A DNA stretch of 64,000 nucleotides from assembly GCF_002994745.2 (NCBI RefSeq), contig NC_037092.1, positions 76,331,824 through 76,395,823 on the forward strand, in the 5' to 3' direction. The translations under genes and the position numbers were made by a program. This DNA is from Rosa chinensis (Eukaryota > Streptophyta > Magnoliopsida > Rosales > Rosaceae). This document shows, piece after piece, positions 47,901 through 60,027 of the stretch (position 1 is its first letter; the number at the start of each line of letters is the position of its first letter). A model generated the notes under the pieces. The model saw nothing but the letters and a program-made list of their open reading frames with translations, had not been told where the DNA came from and searched no databases.

Positions 47901-48263
47901 ATGGTCTGGGTAGTGAGCCCGTAGACGGATAATCTGGGTGAGGAATTTAGCATAAGCAACATTTCTAGTGGACAACAGTGCGACATGTGAACAGCGTGTC
48001 GACACATCAACCAATATCGATCATAAAGTATTTAAAAGGTCCGCATGATGGTTGAATTTGTCCACAGATATCCCCTTGGATTCTCTGTAAGAACAAAATA
48101 AGTATTTTGGGATCCTTTGTGTAGGACGGTCTCGGTCCTAATTTCCCTAAGGAGCAGGCTTTGCAAAATGAGCGAGGGGCCTTAGAAGCAACCAATGAGG
48201 ATTTTGGTTGGGCATGAGCGTATGTAGCGCTATTAGAAGCAAAATGTGTGACTACATCACCCA
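44902..48263 (-). pseudogene. Copia pol (integrase, reverse transcriptase, RNase H), degraded and 5'-truncated
   Basis: Domains on minus, in order: zinc-finger/integrase start (CKACSLGKL...QRIQGDICGQI, 48007-48263), integrase (HTQNGPPKA, 47683-47868), linker (47000-47619), RT (MAQGFSQRPGIDCEETYSPV and VYVDDMNI, 46135-46578), a second RT part with TRPDISFAVNLLARYS (45578-46117) and RNase H (EDNAACIEQM...TKHISSKFL, 45094-45369). Several frameshifts separate the pieces, and gag and the 5' LTR are missing. The order INT-RT-RH identifies Copia. Its upstream end is broken at the Harbinger insertion. Confidence 0.88.
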
Positions 48264-49014
48264 TCAGGGCAACTCCAACCATTGGGTGCCATACCAGAAC
48301 TGGGCTGAAAATGAGACTTTTCATCTCCAACGGGCCAATTTAGGGGGATCTGGTTCTGGAATTATAGCACTTGGCCCTAAACCAAGTCTCATATATGAGA
48401 CTTTTTCAGAACCGAGACCCGTGTACAGTGTATTGGGGCCACAAGTTGGGTTGTGGCAGCCCAAGGCCGGACGAAACGCGCGAGAGAAGAAGAAGATAGT
48501 GACGCGCTGGGCTGGAGGGAAGAAAAGGGATGAACGCGCGCGTGGTGCGCTGGAGGAAGAAGAAGACTGCAAATCAGCTGCTGCTGTGGGCCCCGCCTGA
48601 CGAAGCTGTCCCCTGCCGACCGTTTTGTACTGTGCAACGGTCACGAGAACGACGGCTCAGATCTGTCCATTTTGAATATGGACCGCTCTGATGTCGTCCC
48701 AATATTTTTAATTTTTTTTTTACTATAACGGTTATATATTTAATCCAAGGGGTCAGATTGGAGGAGAAAAAATGATCAATGGCTCTTGTTAAATTGAGGA
48801 TGATTAATTCCATTTTTAACCGAAAAATAAAATAAAAATTATCAGAAAATAGGGAAAAAAAAATATACCCGTTGGAATAGTAAATATTAGGAAATTCTAT
48901 AAATACCAATTCATTCTTTCCTAATTCCTCACACCAAACATCCTCCATTTCCTTCAAAATTATTCATTTATTTTGCCATATTGTTGTTCTTAAATTTTGT
49001 TTATCTTGGAAAAA

Positions 49015-49999
49015 ATGGCTCCTAGAAAGGATTCTTGGAGGCACAATGAAGAAGTTATTCTTTGCCAAGCTTGGATCACCGTTGGTGGTGATGGTGCTGT
49101 CGGAACCGATCAAACGTCGGATTTATTATGGAATCGTATTGCGGAGGAGTACAATGCACACAAACCGACGGATTGTGTAACTAGAACACCTTCTAGTTGT
49201 AAGGCTCGTTGGAAAAAAATCAATCCAGCATGTATGAAGTGGCGGCAAGCTCTTAACAAGGTCGAGACTTTTCAACGACGAAGCGGTGAAAATATGGAGG
49301 ACGAGGTAATTTATTTATTTGTCATGTAGTTGTTAAAAATAAATATTGTTATATAGTTTATTACTTGATTTATATTAAGCTATCTTTTTTTGTTCTAATA
49401 TTTTATTTACTTAATATTGTATGTAGCTCATGAATGTTAAGTCGACATACTACGACATGGAAGGTAAAGATTTCTTGTTTGAGCATTGTTGGGTTTACTT
49501 GAAAAATACAGAAAAATTTGGTCATATGCCAACAATGGAAAATACCAACCACAGTGTTCGTACTCCTATCGACTTGGATGACAGTGGAACACTGACAAAT
49601 GAGGAGGGTGCCACTTCATCAAGGAAGGCACGTCCTAAAGGACAGAAAGCTCAGAAGCTAGCTAAGAAAAAAGGCTCCCAACAGGATGCGGGTGACCTAC
49701 GAAAGCAAATGCAACAATTTCAAGAACAATGCGAGCGTGAGTACCAACAAAGGCAACAACAATTCGAGGAAGGTCAACTAATTGAGCAACGCGCTGAAGA
49801 TGCCCGCACGATGATGGTGGATCCATCAATATTTACTCCAAGAAAGAGGAGTTATTGGGAGAGGAAGCAACAACAGATAATTGATAAGGAGGCAGGAAAC
49901 TCAAGCATCCCAGAACAATCTCAAGATCCTACACCCCCGGAAGGAGACGACACAAGCTTAGCCACTTATGATCCAGTTCATGAGACATCTTGGATGTAA
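49015..49999 (+). CDS. Harbinger Myb/SANT-like DNA-binding protein (two exons, 287 aa)
   Basis: Exons 49015-49305 and 49427-49999, phase 0. Residues about 5-85 are a Myb/SANT-like domain (SWRHNEEVILCQAWITVGGD...PSSCKARWKKINPACMKW), followed by a Lys-rich linker and a Gln/Glu-rich coil (RKQMQQFQEQCEREYQQRQQ). In Harbinger elements this partner helps the transposase enter the nucleus and bind DNA. The frame is intact. No stop or shift is seen. Confidence 0.9.
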
Positions 50000-50297
50000 T
50001 CAATATTAATTTATATTATTGTGGTTGTTGTTGCTATTTGTTAATTGCTTTGATTTATTTGTGTTTTAAGTTATGAAAATAAAAATTATCTTATTGAGTA
50101 GATCATCTTCGTAATAAAGCATTGAACTTTTTATTTTCATAATAAAGCATGAGCCAATTGAGTAAAAGCACACCATACAAAGTAAAAGCACACCACACAA
50201 AGTAAAAACACACCACACAACAATACAACCAAACTAGGTCATGTCCACTTATCATGACAACATGGCCACTTATTGAAAGCAATAAATTAAAAACTCC

Positions 50298-51635
50298 TCA
50301 CTGGCGGTTTTGATCAGCTTGTAGCTTCATGGTCCATAGGTGATCGACTAGATCGTCTTGGAGGTTTTTATTCATCACTGGACATCTAACCTTCCTATAA
50401 CGACGCAAGAATTGATTTAGTTGTTGCGGATTGCGATCAACATCTGTGTCAATTACTGGTCTGGCATATATCTCTGCTTTTCTTGGTCTGGTTGGGATAT
50501 CATCCGGATCAAATGGCTCTGCTGCATCTTCATCATGTTCATCTTCAACAATCATATTGTGCAAGATAATACACGTCATCATGATGTATTGAAGGTTCTC
50601 TTTACTCCACCCACGAGCTGGTCCTCTTATGATTGCCCAACGAGCTTGGAGAATACCAAATGCTCTCTCCACATCTTTTCTGTATGCTTCCTGCATCCTT
50701 GTGAAATGTTGTGTCTGCGGACTCCTTGGGTTTCTAATTGCTTGTACGAATGACCCCCATTTAGGATATATGCCATCAACTAGGTAATAAGTTTGGCCAT
50801 AGTGCCTATTACTTACCTGGTAGCTCACTTCAGGGGTTTCACCAAGGCAGGCCTCATTGAACAACGGTGAACATCCAAGGACGTTAATATCATTCAGGAA
50901 ACCTGGAAGTCCGAAGAAGGCGTGCCAAATCCAAGTATCGTAAGAGGCCACGGCTTCCAAGATGATTGTCGGCTTCCCCTTGTAGCCAGTATACTGCCCT
51001 GCCCATCCGCTGGGGCAATTTTTCCACTGCCAATGCATACAATCAAGGCTCCCGATCATCCCCGGGAATCCCCTTTCTGCAGCTTTGTCTAGTAGCCGTC
51101 GCAAATCTGCCGGTGTTGGTTGGCGGAGGTAAGTCTCATGGTACACATTCCAGATTGCTTTCGTGAAGTGCTCAAAAATCTCAATAGCAGTGGACTTCGC
51201 AATGTCTAGGTAATCATCGCAGAAGTCAGCTGTGATGCCATACGCGAGCATCCTCATGGCGCATGTAAGCTTTTGCTCAGTGGACAAGCTGACTCTCCCA
51301 GTAGCATCTCTTGTCTGAACAAAATATGGGTCGTAGTTGGCCACATCGCGCATCATCCTGTCAAAGACCCAAGGTTGCATTCTATATCGCCTACGAAATA
51401 TGTTTGGTTCATACCTGCACGGATCCGTGAAGTATTGAGCTTTGAGTCGAAGATCCATAATCTCTCAATCCCTAGCCTTATAAGTACGACCTTCTGAGGA
51501 ACCACCCCATTGTGAATCCTCATTTTCCAGCTCTTGGATTTGCAAGGCAGCGGCAGACATCATCATGGCTCTTCGACGGTTTCTCGTCACGGCCTCTTCT
51601 TGATCTTTCTGCAACCATTTCGTCAAACGATTCAT
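50298..51635 (-). CDS. Harbinger DDE transposase (DDE_Tnp_4), one nonsense codon
   Basis: The clean frame of 386 residues (50298-51458) has QYFTDPCRYEPNIFRRRYRM, CDDYLDIAKSTAIEIFEHF, GSLDCMHWQWKNCP (first D), YLVDGIYPKW (second D) and KDVERAFGILQARW (E), giving the DDE triad. It extends upstream in the same frame to an ATG at 51633-51635 (about 59 more codons, NRLTKWLQ...GSSEGRTYKARD), with one TGA at 51465-51467 where Arg (CGA) is expected. With the internal Met it may still be partly made. This is the cut-and-paste enzyme of the element. Confidence 0.9.
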
Positions 51636-52256
51636 TGAAGAAATGGTTTGACAAAATCGAAACGAAAAGAATATGGAGATTTGTAGGCTTCAGATATGAG
51701 AAGGTTTGTGAATTTGTGAGAGATGAGGATGACAATGACCTCATATTTATGGACGGTTTGCAATGATAACTATTGTCATAAGATATGACACGTGGCGGTC
51801 AAAGACTCAACCGAAATTTGGACGGCCAATTAGGGATTGACACGTGGCTCATGAAATCACATCCAAATTCGGTTGTTTGTCATATATGCCGACACAACAC
51901 ATCAAAATATCTTCTAAATAGTTCGCTTGTTTGTCATACATGCCGACACAACACGACAAAAATATTTATTATGAATTTAAAAAAAAAAAAATTTAAATGA
52001 TAAGAATAATTTTTACATTTTATGATAAAAATTAAAATTAAGATTTTTACCTTATTTAATTAAATTAACATATTTTTAATATAATATTCATAAACATTAA
52101 AATCATATACTATTTTAATCAAGAATAGTGAAAATAGCACCCCCATATAGCACCTCATTGTTGGAGATGAGAATGAGTCTTATATGAATAGTACAACAAG
52201 GGGGTGCTAAAATGAGAATAGCACCCCCAAATAGAACCTCCTTGTTGGAGTTGCCC

Positions 52257-52320
52257 TCATGAGGGCAGTAGTGAAACCCTTTGATCCTCTTTTAAAAAAA
52301 AAATGAAAAAGAAAAAGAAA
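52257..52320 (+). mobile_element. SINE-like 3' tail
   Basis: gtagtgaaaccctttgatcc, then tcttttaaaa matches the tail of the SINE at 11954-12034 and ends in A-rich sequence. Its front part is missing. Confidence 0.5.
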
Positions 52321-52505
52321 AATCACTTTTATTCTCTAAAAGGATAAGAATGGAAAGTGTGGTTTGGTTGATTCGAATACTTAACCCCTATACTAAAGCA
52401 CCAAAAACGACGGAAGAAACTGCCATTCAAACCCTAGGCAGCTAGTCAGATCGATCGGGAGGCTGAAAACTAACTTGCCGCCAAAGGACAGTGCTTCATC
52501 CATCC

Positions 52506-53627
52506 ATGAAGAAAACCAAGATCCACCTATCTAATACTAACATTCTCCATCTTCCGGATCACATAATCGTGGAAATTTTCGGCAAACTCCCAACCAAAAC
52601 ACTTGTCCTCTGCAGGTTTGTGTGCAAAGCCCTGGCTTTATTTCTTCAAAGATCCTCACTTCACGAAAGAACTATTTTCAAGAACACCCTCGCAATCATC
52701 TTGCGTTTTGGTCCATGAGTACTACTCTCGAAGCACCAAAAACCCTAATTGGAGGGTTTACTTCTTGGTTGATTTCGACAAGGCCTGGATGAGGAGCTCG
52801 AATAATGTGGTAATGAAGCTTCCTGAAGATCTAGAGGTCAAGTATTGTGTAGAAGTTGAGGGTTCCTGCAACGGACTCCTCTACATATCCAGTCCCATTA
52901 CTTGTGTCCTTGCTTCTTCCCGAGCCTACTAAAAATGAGAAAATCGTTATTCCATATGTCTCAGGTTTCGGATTTAGTCCCGTCAGCAATATCTATAAAG
53001 AACTGTTTATCTATACAGTTCGTGGATCTGACGTAGGGGAGGTAATGGTTCTGACTCTCTTCTCATCTGGTATGTGGAGAAGCGTTGGAAGTTCTGTACA
53101 CCCTAAGCGGAAAATTCAACCATACATGACTTATCTGAATGGATGTCTTCATTGGGCTGTCCCGAGTAATGGTTCGATCACTTTTGATACGTGCCTTTGA
53201 CCTTGAAACCGAGCATTTCCAAGAGTTACCACTTTTTGCTTTGAAACAATCTAATTATCAGTTCACCCTTGGAGTTTTGGGAGGTTGCCTCTCCCTAATG
53301 GGTTGGACAACACGAAGTAATTATACTAGAAATTGATGGGTGATGAAAGATTATGACGTTAAGGGGTCTTGGACCAAAGAGTATGAAATTACTGGCGTGG
53401 AAATTTTGTACACTACACGAAGTATACAAAGGAGGAGGGAATATTGCTGTTACATAGAGATAAATTCTGGGGCTTAATCTCCTGGACAGAACGGCCTTGA
53501 GAGGGTTAAGGTGGAGGGGATGCCATCAGTGATTCAGGGGGCATGTTACTATGTTCCAAACTTCCTTCCGCTTGAAGGTATGATGATTGTCAAACCCTGC
53601 TTATCAATATATTGTTTTGATGTTTAG
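52506..53627 (+). pseudogene. F-box (FBA-type) pseudogene
   Basis: The start MKKTKIHLSNTNILHLPDHI, IVEIFGKLPTKTLVLCRFVC is an F-box. The following frames read RVYFLVDFDKA, KYCVEVEGSCNGLLYIS, YVSGFGFSPVS, MTYLNGCLHWAV, RAFDLETEHFQELPL, MKDYDVKGSWTKEYEI and YYVPNFLPLEG, the standard plant F-box-associated domain. At least four frameshifts and a stop separate them. In the family these act as substrate receptors of SCF ubiquitin ligases; this one is dead. Confidence 0.88.
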
Positions 53628-54840
53628 TGGTCTTGACACCTTCTCATGTTTGAAACTAAGATAACTACTTGATGATGAAGAAGTAATTATACTAGAAATA
53701 GATGTACATGGTGACATAAATACTAGAGGATTCATATTTTACTTTTTTACTAAATTATGTATATGTATAATGAAGAGAGAAATAGATAGTCTACTGTAGT
53801 GCACCAAATATATACATAACAATATATTTTTGCAAAATTTTCAAAGATGCATTATTAAATGCATTCAAACTTCGTTCCACTTAGTTATATCATTACTGGT
53901 TAGAGATTGAAGGTACAATAATTGTCAAACCTTGCTTATGAATCTATTGTTATGATAACTACTTGATGAAAGTGTAATACTAGAACTAGATGTGGTGACA
54001 TAAATACTAGAGGGTTCATATTTTACTTCTTTACCATATAATATATATGTATAATGAAGACAGAAATAGATAGTCTACTGTAGTACAACAAATATATACA
54101 TAACAATATATCTCTGCAAAATTTTCAAGGATATATTATTAAATGCATTCAAACTTCTTTTCGCTTAATAATACCATTACTGATTAGAGCTTGAAGGTAC
54201 GATAATTGTCGAACCTTGCTTGTCAATCTATTGTTATGATGTTTAGTGGTCTTGGCACCTTTTCATGTTTGAAACTAATTAGATAACTACTTGATGAAGA
54301 GGTAATACTAGAACTAGCGTGGTGACATAAATACTAGAGGGTTCATGTCTTACCATTTTACCAAATTGTGTATATGTATAATGAGGAGAGAAATAAATAG
54401 TCTACTGTAGTACAACAAATAGATACATAACACAATTTATCGTTTCAAGGATACATTATTAAATACATTCAAACTTCATTCCGCTTAATATTCTTAATAA
54501 TATCATTACTGGTTAGAGCTTGAGTTACGATAATGATCGAACCTTGCTTATCAATCTATTGTTATGATGTATAGTGGTCTTAACACCTTTTCAATGTTTG
54601 AATCTAAGATAACTAGCTACTTGATGAAAGTAATACTAGAACTAGCATGGTGACATAAATACTAGATAATTCATATATTACTATTTTACCAAATTTTGTA
54701 TATGTAAAATGAAGAGAGAAATAAATAGTCTGCTGTAGTAACCAAATATATACATAACAATAAATCATCATTGCAAAATTTTCAAGGATACATCAAAATA
54801 TTAAATGCATTCAAACAACTACTTTCCTATGTATCTAAAC
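53573..54840. repeat. Tandem array of about 300-bp units, four copies, seeded by the F-box 3' end
   Basis: Units start near 53573, 53906, 54187 and 54511 with gaaggtacaataattgtc (first copy gaaggtatgatgattgtc). Each carries ggtgacataaatactaga, cagtagactatctattt-type text and gcattcaaacttcnttcc. The first copy overlaps the last codons of the F-box pseudogene, so that end and its 3' flank seem to have been multiplied. Confidence 0.85.
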
Positions 54841-55370
54841 CAGGGCAAGACTTTAGATAAGTTGTTGCATGCCACAGGAAACAACAAAGAACATAGTTGC
54901 ACTCCGTTATGGTAGTCATGAATATGTAAAGGGATGATAAATATCCAGAAAAACTAGTATTCACAAACGAGAAAAGAAAAGAAAAAAGATATACTCATAT
55001 GTAAGAAGTAAAACAATCCACATACTCTTGTTAGAGTAGAAAGTAAACAAAATTACTCATAAAAAATATTTGATGATTTAGTCAAGAAAAAAGTTTAATA
55101 AAAGATTGTACATCTGGTACTTGTTTCAAGTTTTACTAAATTTCATTCAAGTGCGACTTATCTCAAAAAAAAATGTCTGTGTGTACTCTAATCCAAATAA
55201 GAATTTCATTTTCCCCTTTACACTACTATAGGTGTCCATTGCAATGATTTTGGTTTATTTACCATAATAAAATTATACCAACTGCGCCTCTAGACTCTTG
55301 GATTATAACCAGGGCCCCTGACCCACTCTACCAAACCCAGCCCTTTGCCCTAGCATCTACTATAAAAGGG
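54841..55370. other. Spacer, promoter side of the bZIP gene
   Basis: AT-rich; no gene. The last 150 bp are the bZIP promoter. Confidence 0.4.
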
Positions 55371-55378
55371 ACATGATA
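55371..55378 (+). promoter_or_regulatory. TATA box of the bZIP gene
   Basis: tataaaag lies about 30 bp upstream of the likely start of transcription, ahead of a non-coding first exon that ends near 55440 (ttggtgag then gttagt, a donor). Confidence 0.7.
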
Positions 55379-55602
55379 GCGAACCATATTCTCATCAGTT
55401 TGCTGCTCATTTCCAACTTATTTGGTTCCAAGCTTTGGTGAGGTTAGTTTATTCTTTTATTGATGAGTAACAAAGTATGAATATATTGGTTCTGTTTTGC
55501 CTCTGCTTAATTTCAACTAATATAAATTTGGCTAGCTATTTTGTGCAATTTAAACAGTTTCTCCATATGTAAATTTTTCTTTATTTTAAAGAAGAATGAG
55601 TT

Positions 55603-55830
55603 TTTTTTTGCTCCAACAGATTCTCTATATTTATCCTTATTTTAGGGATAGTGATATGAGAGAATACAAAATTCTTAAATTTACAACAATCTCTAAATTT
55701 TTAGAAAAGAATTATGGAGATTGTAAAATAGGGAATCTATTAGAGTTGGAGCAGAAAAATTATGGAGATATTGATTTTTGCTTCCGTATAATACATAAAT
55801 TATAGATAAACTGTTAGAGTTGATTTTAAA
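55603..55830. mobile_element. Tourist-type MITE in the 5' UTR intron of the bZIP gene
   Basis: gctccaacagattctctata ... at the left and aaactgttagagttg at the right are inverted ends, and the body resembles 42813-43046. It lies between the leader exon and the acceptor at about 55846. Confidence 0.6.
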
Positions 55831-55860
55831 TCTTTTTGCTTATGCAGGTGTATTAACAAA

Positions 55861-56718
55861 ATGGAGGGCTTTAAGGGTAGACCACCATTGCGGCCACCAC
55901 CATCACCATCCTCATCCATATGGTGTCACAATGAAATCCAGGGGACTGGAAACCCAATAGATAGAGCACTTGCTCAAACCCCAGAAACTCAGCAGCAAGT
56001 GCAGAATGTTGATCTTTTGGAGGTTTCACGAGTTGAAGTACCAGACTCTGCTCATGATAAGAAACTCAAAAGGTTTGATTATGATACGTAGTATATGTCT
56101 GTTTCTTCTTTTTCCCATATTAACAAAATATTACCGTTGAAACATATGCTATTTTCACTAATAGTTTGTCCTCCTATGTACGTACGTGCTCCTTTCGTTA
56201 TTGCCTCCACTTATAATAAAAGTTACTAATTAGGTATAAAACCTCAAAAAGTTTGATACATAGTATGAGTATGTTTTTTCCTATATTAACAAAACATTAC
56301 CATCGAAGCATAATGCTATTTTCTCTAATTGTTTGTCCTCCTATATAAGTACGTGCTCCTTTTGTTATTGCCTCCGTTTAAAATGAAAATACTAATTAGG
56401 TATAAAACTCAAAAATTTTGATTACCATACTACGTATGTAGACATGTAAATTGATCGAATTTTGATCTGTATCCGCTCCGGATCTATGGCTATTGAACGG
56501 GTTTTGATTGAAAATTTGATTTGTTGATCCATTAATGGTCGGATCCGTTAATCTGTTTATTTAACGGATTAAACACTGATTTAAGTTGATCCAATCCGTT
56601 AATTTTACGGTCTGTTTTTATAATAATTAAATATTATTTTATTAGCAGTAAAATATTATTATCTAAAATATTAAATATTAAATATTAAGAAATTTTTATT
56701 AGTTTTAAATATAAAATA

Positions 56719-56750
<32 letters not shown>

Positions 56751-57888
56751 ACTTTTGCAGAAACCTAAATGGTCTTCTGAAGTAAGCTTCTAATATTGGT
56801 AATATGGGATAATTAAGGGCACTGTGAATATTGTGAATATGAAGTTGAAGCTTATTTATGTCTATGTTCTTTTGTTCTCTTATCCAAAAATATCAACGAA
56901 GTATTGTTTTAGAAATTTAGTATTTTGGTTACCTTAGTTTATAGTTCTAAGGAATATTTTGGTTATGAAATTCAACTTTTGGCTTTTGGCGATCCTCTTC
57001 ATTTTATTTTAATATTTTATTAATGTTTTATGAAATATCGTGATAAAAATTTAATAATATTATTTAAAATTTTAAAAATATTTGTTATTATAAACGGATC
57101 GAATTAGCGAATTAGGTATCTGTTAATTCCGCTAGATACTGATTAAGATTGAGCTATCAGTAATCTACTGGGTTATTGGATCAGGTTGAGTTCAAAAAAA
57201 TTATTAACAGATTCAGATCTAGATGGATCCGCTCCAAATCCAGTTCATTTACAGGTCTAGTAGTATGAATATTTTTTTTTTCTCTTTTTTTCCCTATATT
57301 TACAAATATTACACTATAATGCTGTTTTCACTAATAGTTTATCTTCCTACGTATGCACGTGCTCCTTTCGTTATTGCCTACGTTTAAAATGAAAATGCCA
57401 ATTAGGTATAAAACCTCAAAAAGTTTGATACATAGTATGAGTATGTTTTTTCCTATATTAACAAAACATTACCATCGAAGCATAATGCTATTTTCTCTAA
57501 TTGTTTGTCCTCCTATATAAGTACGTGCTCCTTTTGTTATTGCCTCCGTTTAAAATGAAAATACTAATTAGGTATAAAACTCAAAAATTTTGATTACCAT
57601 ACTACGTATGTAGACATGTAAATTGATCGAATTTTGATCTGTATCCGCTCCGGATCTATGGCTATTGAACGGGTTTTGATTGAAAATTTGATTTGTTGAT
57701 CCATTAATGGTCGGATCCGTTAATCTGTTTATTTAACGGATTAAACACTGATTTAAGTTGATCCAATCCGTTAATTTTACGGTCTGTTTTTATAATAATT
57801 AAATATTATTTTATTAGCAGTAAAATATTATTATCTAAAATATTAAATATTAAATATTAAGAAATTTTTATTAGTTTTAAATATAAAA

Positions 57889-57925
<37 letters not shown>

Positions 57926-60027
57926 CTTTTGCAGAAACCTAAATGGTCTTCTGAAGTAAGCTTCTAATATTGGTAATATGGGATAATTAAGGGCACTGTG
58001 AATATTGTGAATATGAAGTTGAAGCTTATTTATGTCTATGTTCTTTTGTTCTCTTATCCAAAAATATCAACGAAGTATTGTTTTAGAAATTTAGTATTTT
58101 GGTTACCTTAGTTTATAGTTCTAAGGAATATTTTGGTTATGAAATTCAACTTTTGGCTTTTGGCGATCCTCTTCATTTTATTTTAATATTTTATTAATGT
58201 TTTATGAAATATCGTGATAAAAATTTAATAATATTATTTAAAATTTTAAAAATATTTGTTATTATAAACGGATCGAATTAGCGAATTAGGTATCTGTTAA
58301 TTCCGCTAGATACTGATTAAGATTGAGCTATCAGTAATCTACTGGGTTATTGGATCAGGTTGAGTTCAAAAAAATTGTTAACAGATTCAGATCTAGATGG
58401 ATCCGCTCCAAATCCAGTTCATTTACAGGTCTAGTAGTATGAATATTTTTTTTTTCTCTTTTTTTCCCTATATTTACAAATATTACACTATAATGCTGTT
58501 TTCACTAATAGTTTATCTTCCTACGTATGCACGTGCTCCTTTCGTTATTGCCTACGTTTAAAATGAAAATGCCAATTAGGTATAAAACTAACAATGCCAA
58601 TTAGGTTTAAAATGAACATGGTCAATTTTTTTTCCACTTAAAAACTAACAATGCTGTATTTTTCAAGACTTGCATATAAAGAAGATGCATATTAATTACG
58701 GTACGTATACACCTTCAAGATATGCATTTTCCTTACTGTTTTTACAACTTGTTAAGATGGATCTTGAGCTGTGTACAGGATTCTGGCTACCAGGGAGTAT
58801 TCAAGGAGGTATCATATGAAACAATTCCAGCATATTGGGAAACTGGAAACAGAAAGCAAAGTGTTAGAGGTATTGTCTGTTATTACCGTCATTAATTTAC
58901 TAGCCTCATACCCGTGTATTAGAACGTAGAGGTTTTCTTCTCACCTACTTCCTTAATTTTATGGTTTTTGTGTTTTTTTATTTACCATAATAACCTTGTT
59001 AGATAGTTTTATTATGATTTTTTATTTTTCTTCTAAAGGATATATATTGTGGACATTTCAAAATTTGGTGAAGCCTTTCACACCAACATTTGGCTTCCTT
59101 GTTAGTAGTGAAGATAAATGGGTTTGGTTTTGTGGTTTAAAATGAGTTTATGTTCATATAATTCAAAACTAATTGTACGTGATGATCACTTGCAGGCAGA
59201 AATAGCTCTCACGTCTCCAAGAATCCGATTCACACAACGGAAAAATATGTTGCTTCAAGCAGAAAATGATTCAATCAAGCAAAAGATTGCAACTTGTAGC
59301 GGAAAGCTTATGGTGCAACAAGGTATTCTCCCTCTATTCTAAGTTTCTAACAGGAAAAGGCAAGGCAAGTGAGCTTCTTTGGTACCGTTTCTTGTTTTTC
59401 AAATAATAATAATAATAATAATTAATTAATTTGACTAACGAAGATATAAACTGTTCTAAACTTGGATACGAAACAACTCCTAGCAAACTACTCAATATTT
59501 GTGTTAACATCGCTATTTGAATGCACTGCACAGCTGAACATGAAAAGTTGCAAAAGGAAGCAGATTCACTCAAGCAGCTCTTTCAGGTGATGAAGATGCA
59601 AGAAGCAGAGGCGGCTTTCAACCCTCTAGCCGGGCCTGGTCCAGCCCCACTGGGTTGTCAGGTTTTTGGTCCTAACTCTGAAGCAAATTATCAACCCTTC
59701 AACCCTCTGGAAGGACTGAGTTCGGAAACTGTTGATTTTGGCCAGTTTTATGAAACTGCTGCGGCTGATCAGTTCAATTTTGAACCGCCTGGGCTAGATG
59801 ATCAGTTTAGCAGTGATCCTGTGGGGCTTAACCGCCAGTTGGATGAACCAGTTGGCTTCTCTGAGTTCACTGATGAACTGGCAGTGGTCGTCAGGCCCCA
59901 CATCTTGGCTAACAAAGGTGCTGACCAAGTCGGAGCTGGGGCTGATCAGTCCATTGAAGGCATGAACTTAGATAGTTCCGATGGTTCTCAGAAGGCAGCT
60001 GGATCTTCCTCCGACCAGTTTATGTGA
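55861..60027 (+). CDS. bZIP transcription factor (307 aa, four coding exons)
   Basis: Exons 55861-56072, 58779-58869, 59196-59322, 59534-60027; phases close to 924 bp. The N-terminus is Pro-rich (RPPLRPPPSPSSSIW). The basic region spans KKLKR-ILATREYSRRYHMKQF; the usual N-x7-R core is changed (Asn replaced, REYSRR kept), as in the plant bZIP34/61/VIP1-like groups. The heptad coil continues (LETESKVLEAEIALTSPRIR, ENDSIKQKIATC, EHEKLQKEADSLKQL). The last exon adds an acidic, repeated tail (PxGLxxQFSSDPVGLNRQL). Nuclear DNA-binding is expected. Alternative group assignments are possible. Intron 1 of the coding part is 2.7 kb and mostly repeats. Confidence 0.88.
56439..57259. mobile_element. hAT-like non-autonomous element, copy 1
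   Basis: Ends TAGACATGTAAATTG and CATTTACAGGTCTA (inverse TAGACCTGTAAATG), with ggatccgctcc-type motifs near both ends. The flanking 8-mers tacgtatg/gtagtatg agree at five of eight positions. Contains a TA microsatellite (56727-56750). Confidence 0.65.
57611..58433. mobile_element. hAT-like non-autonomous element, copy 2 (in the duplicated unit)
   Basis: Same ends and body as 56439-57259, present because the whole segment was duplicated; the TA run (about 57895-57925) differs in length. Confidence 0.65.

Larger units (their letters stand above)
48267..52256. mobile_element. PIF/Harbinger transposon with both genes, 3990 bp
   Basis: Ends: GGGCAACTCCAAC and GTTGGAGTTGCCC. TCA lies on both sides (48264-48266, 52257-52259), the 3-bp duplication of the superfamily. 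Inside are the Myb/SANT-like protein (+) and the DDE transposase (-), convergent, as in autonomous plant Harbingers. The left neighbour is Copia sequence, but the right neighbour is SINE-like; see findings. Confidence 0.92.
56229..58574. repeat. Near-identical 1.17-kb tandem duplication in the bZIP intron
   Basis: 56229-57400 and 57401-58574 are direct copies offset by 1172-1173 bp. I saw only TA-run length changes and a single-base change near 57211/58377. Both units start attaggtataaaacctc and end gaaaatgcca. A third, partial copy lies upstream (56101-56228). Confidence 0.95.

Noticed and set aside
48321..48957. Open frames near the left end of the Harbinger element
   Set aside because: They span the non-coding terminal region and a Ser/Glu-rich purine stretch; no domain.
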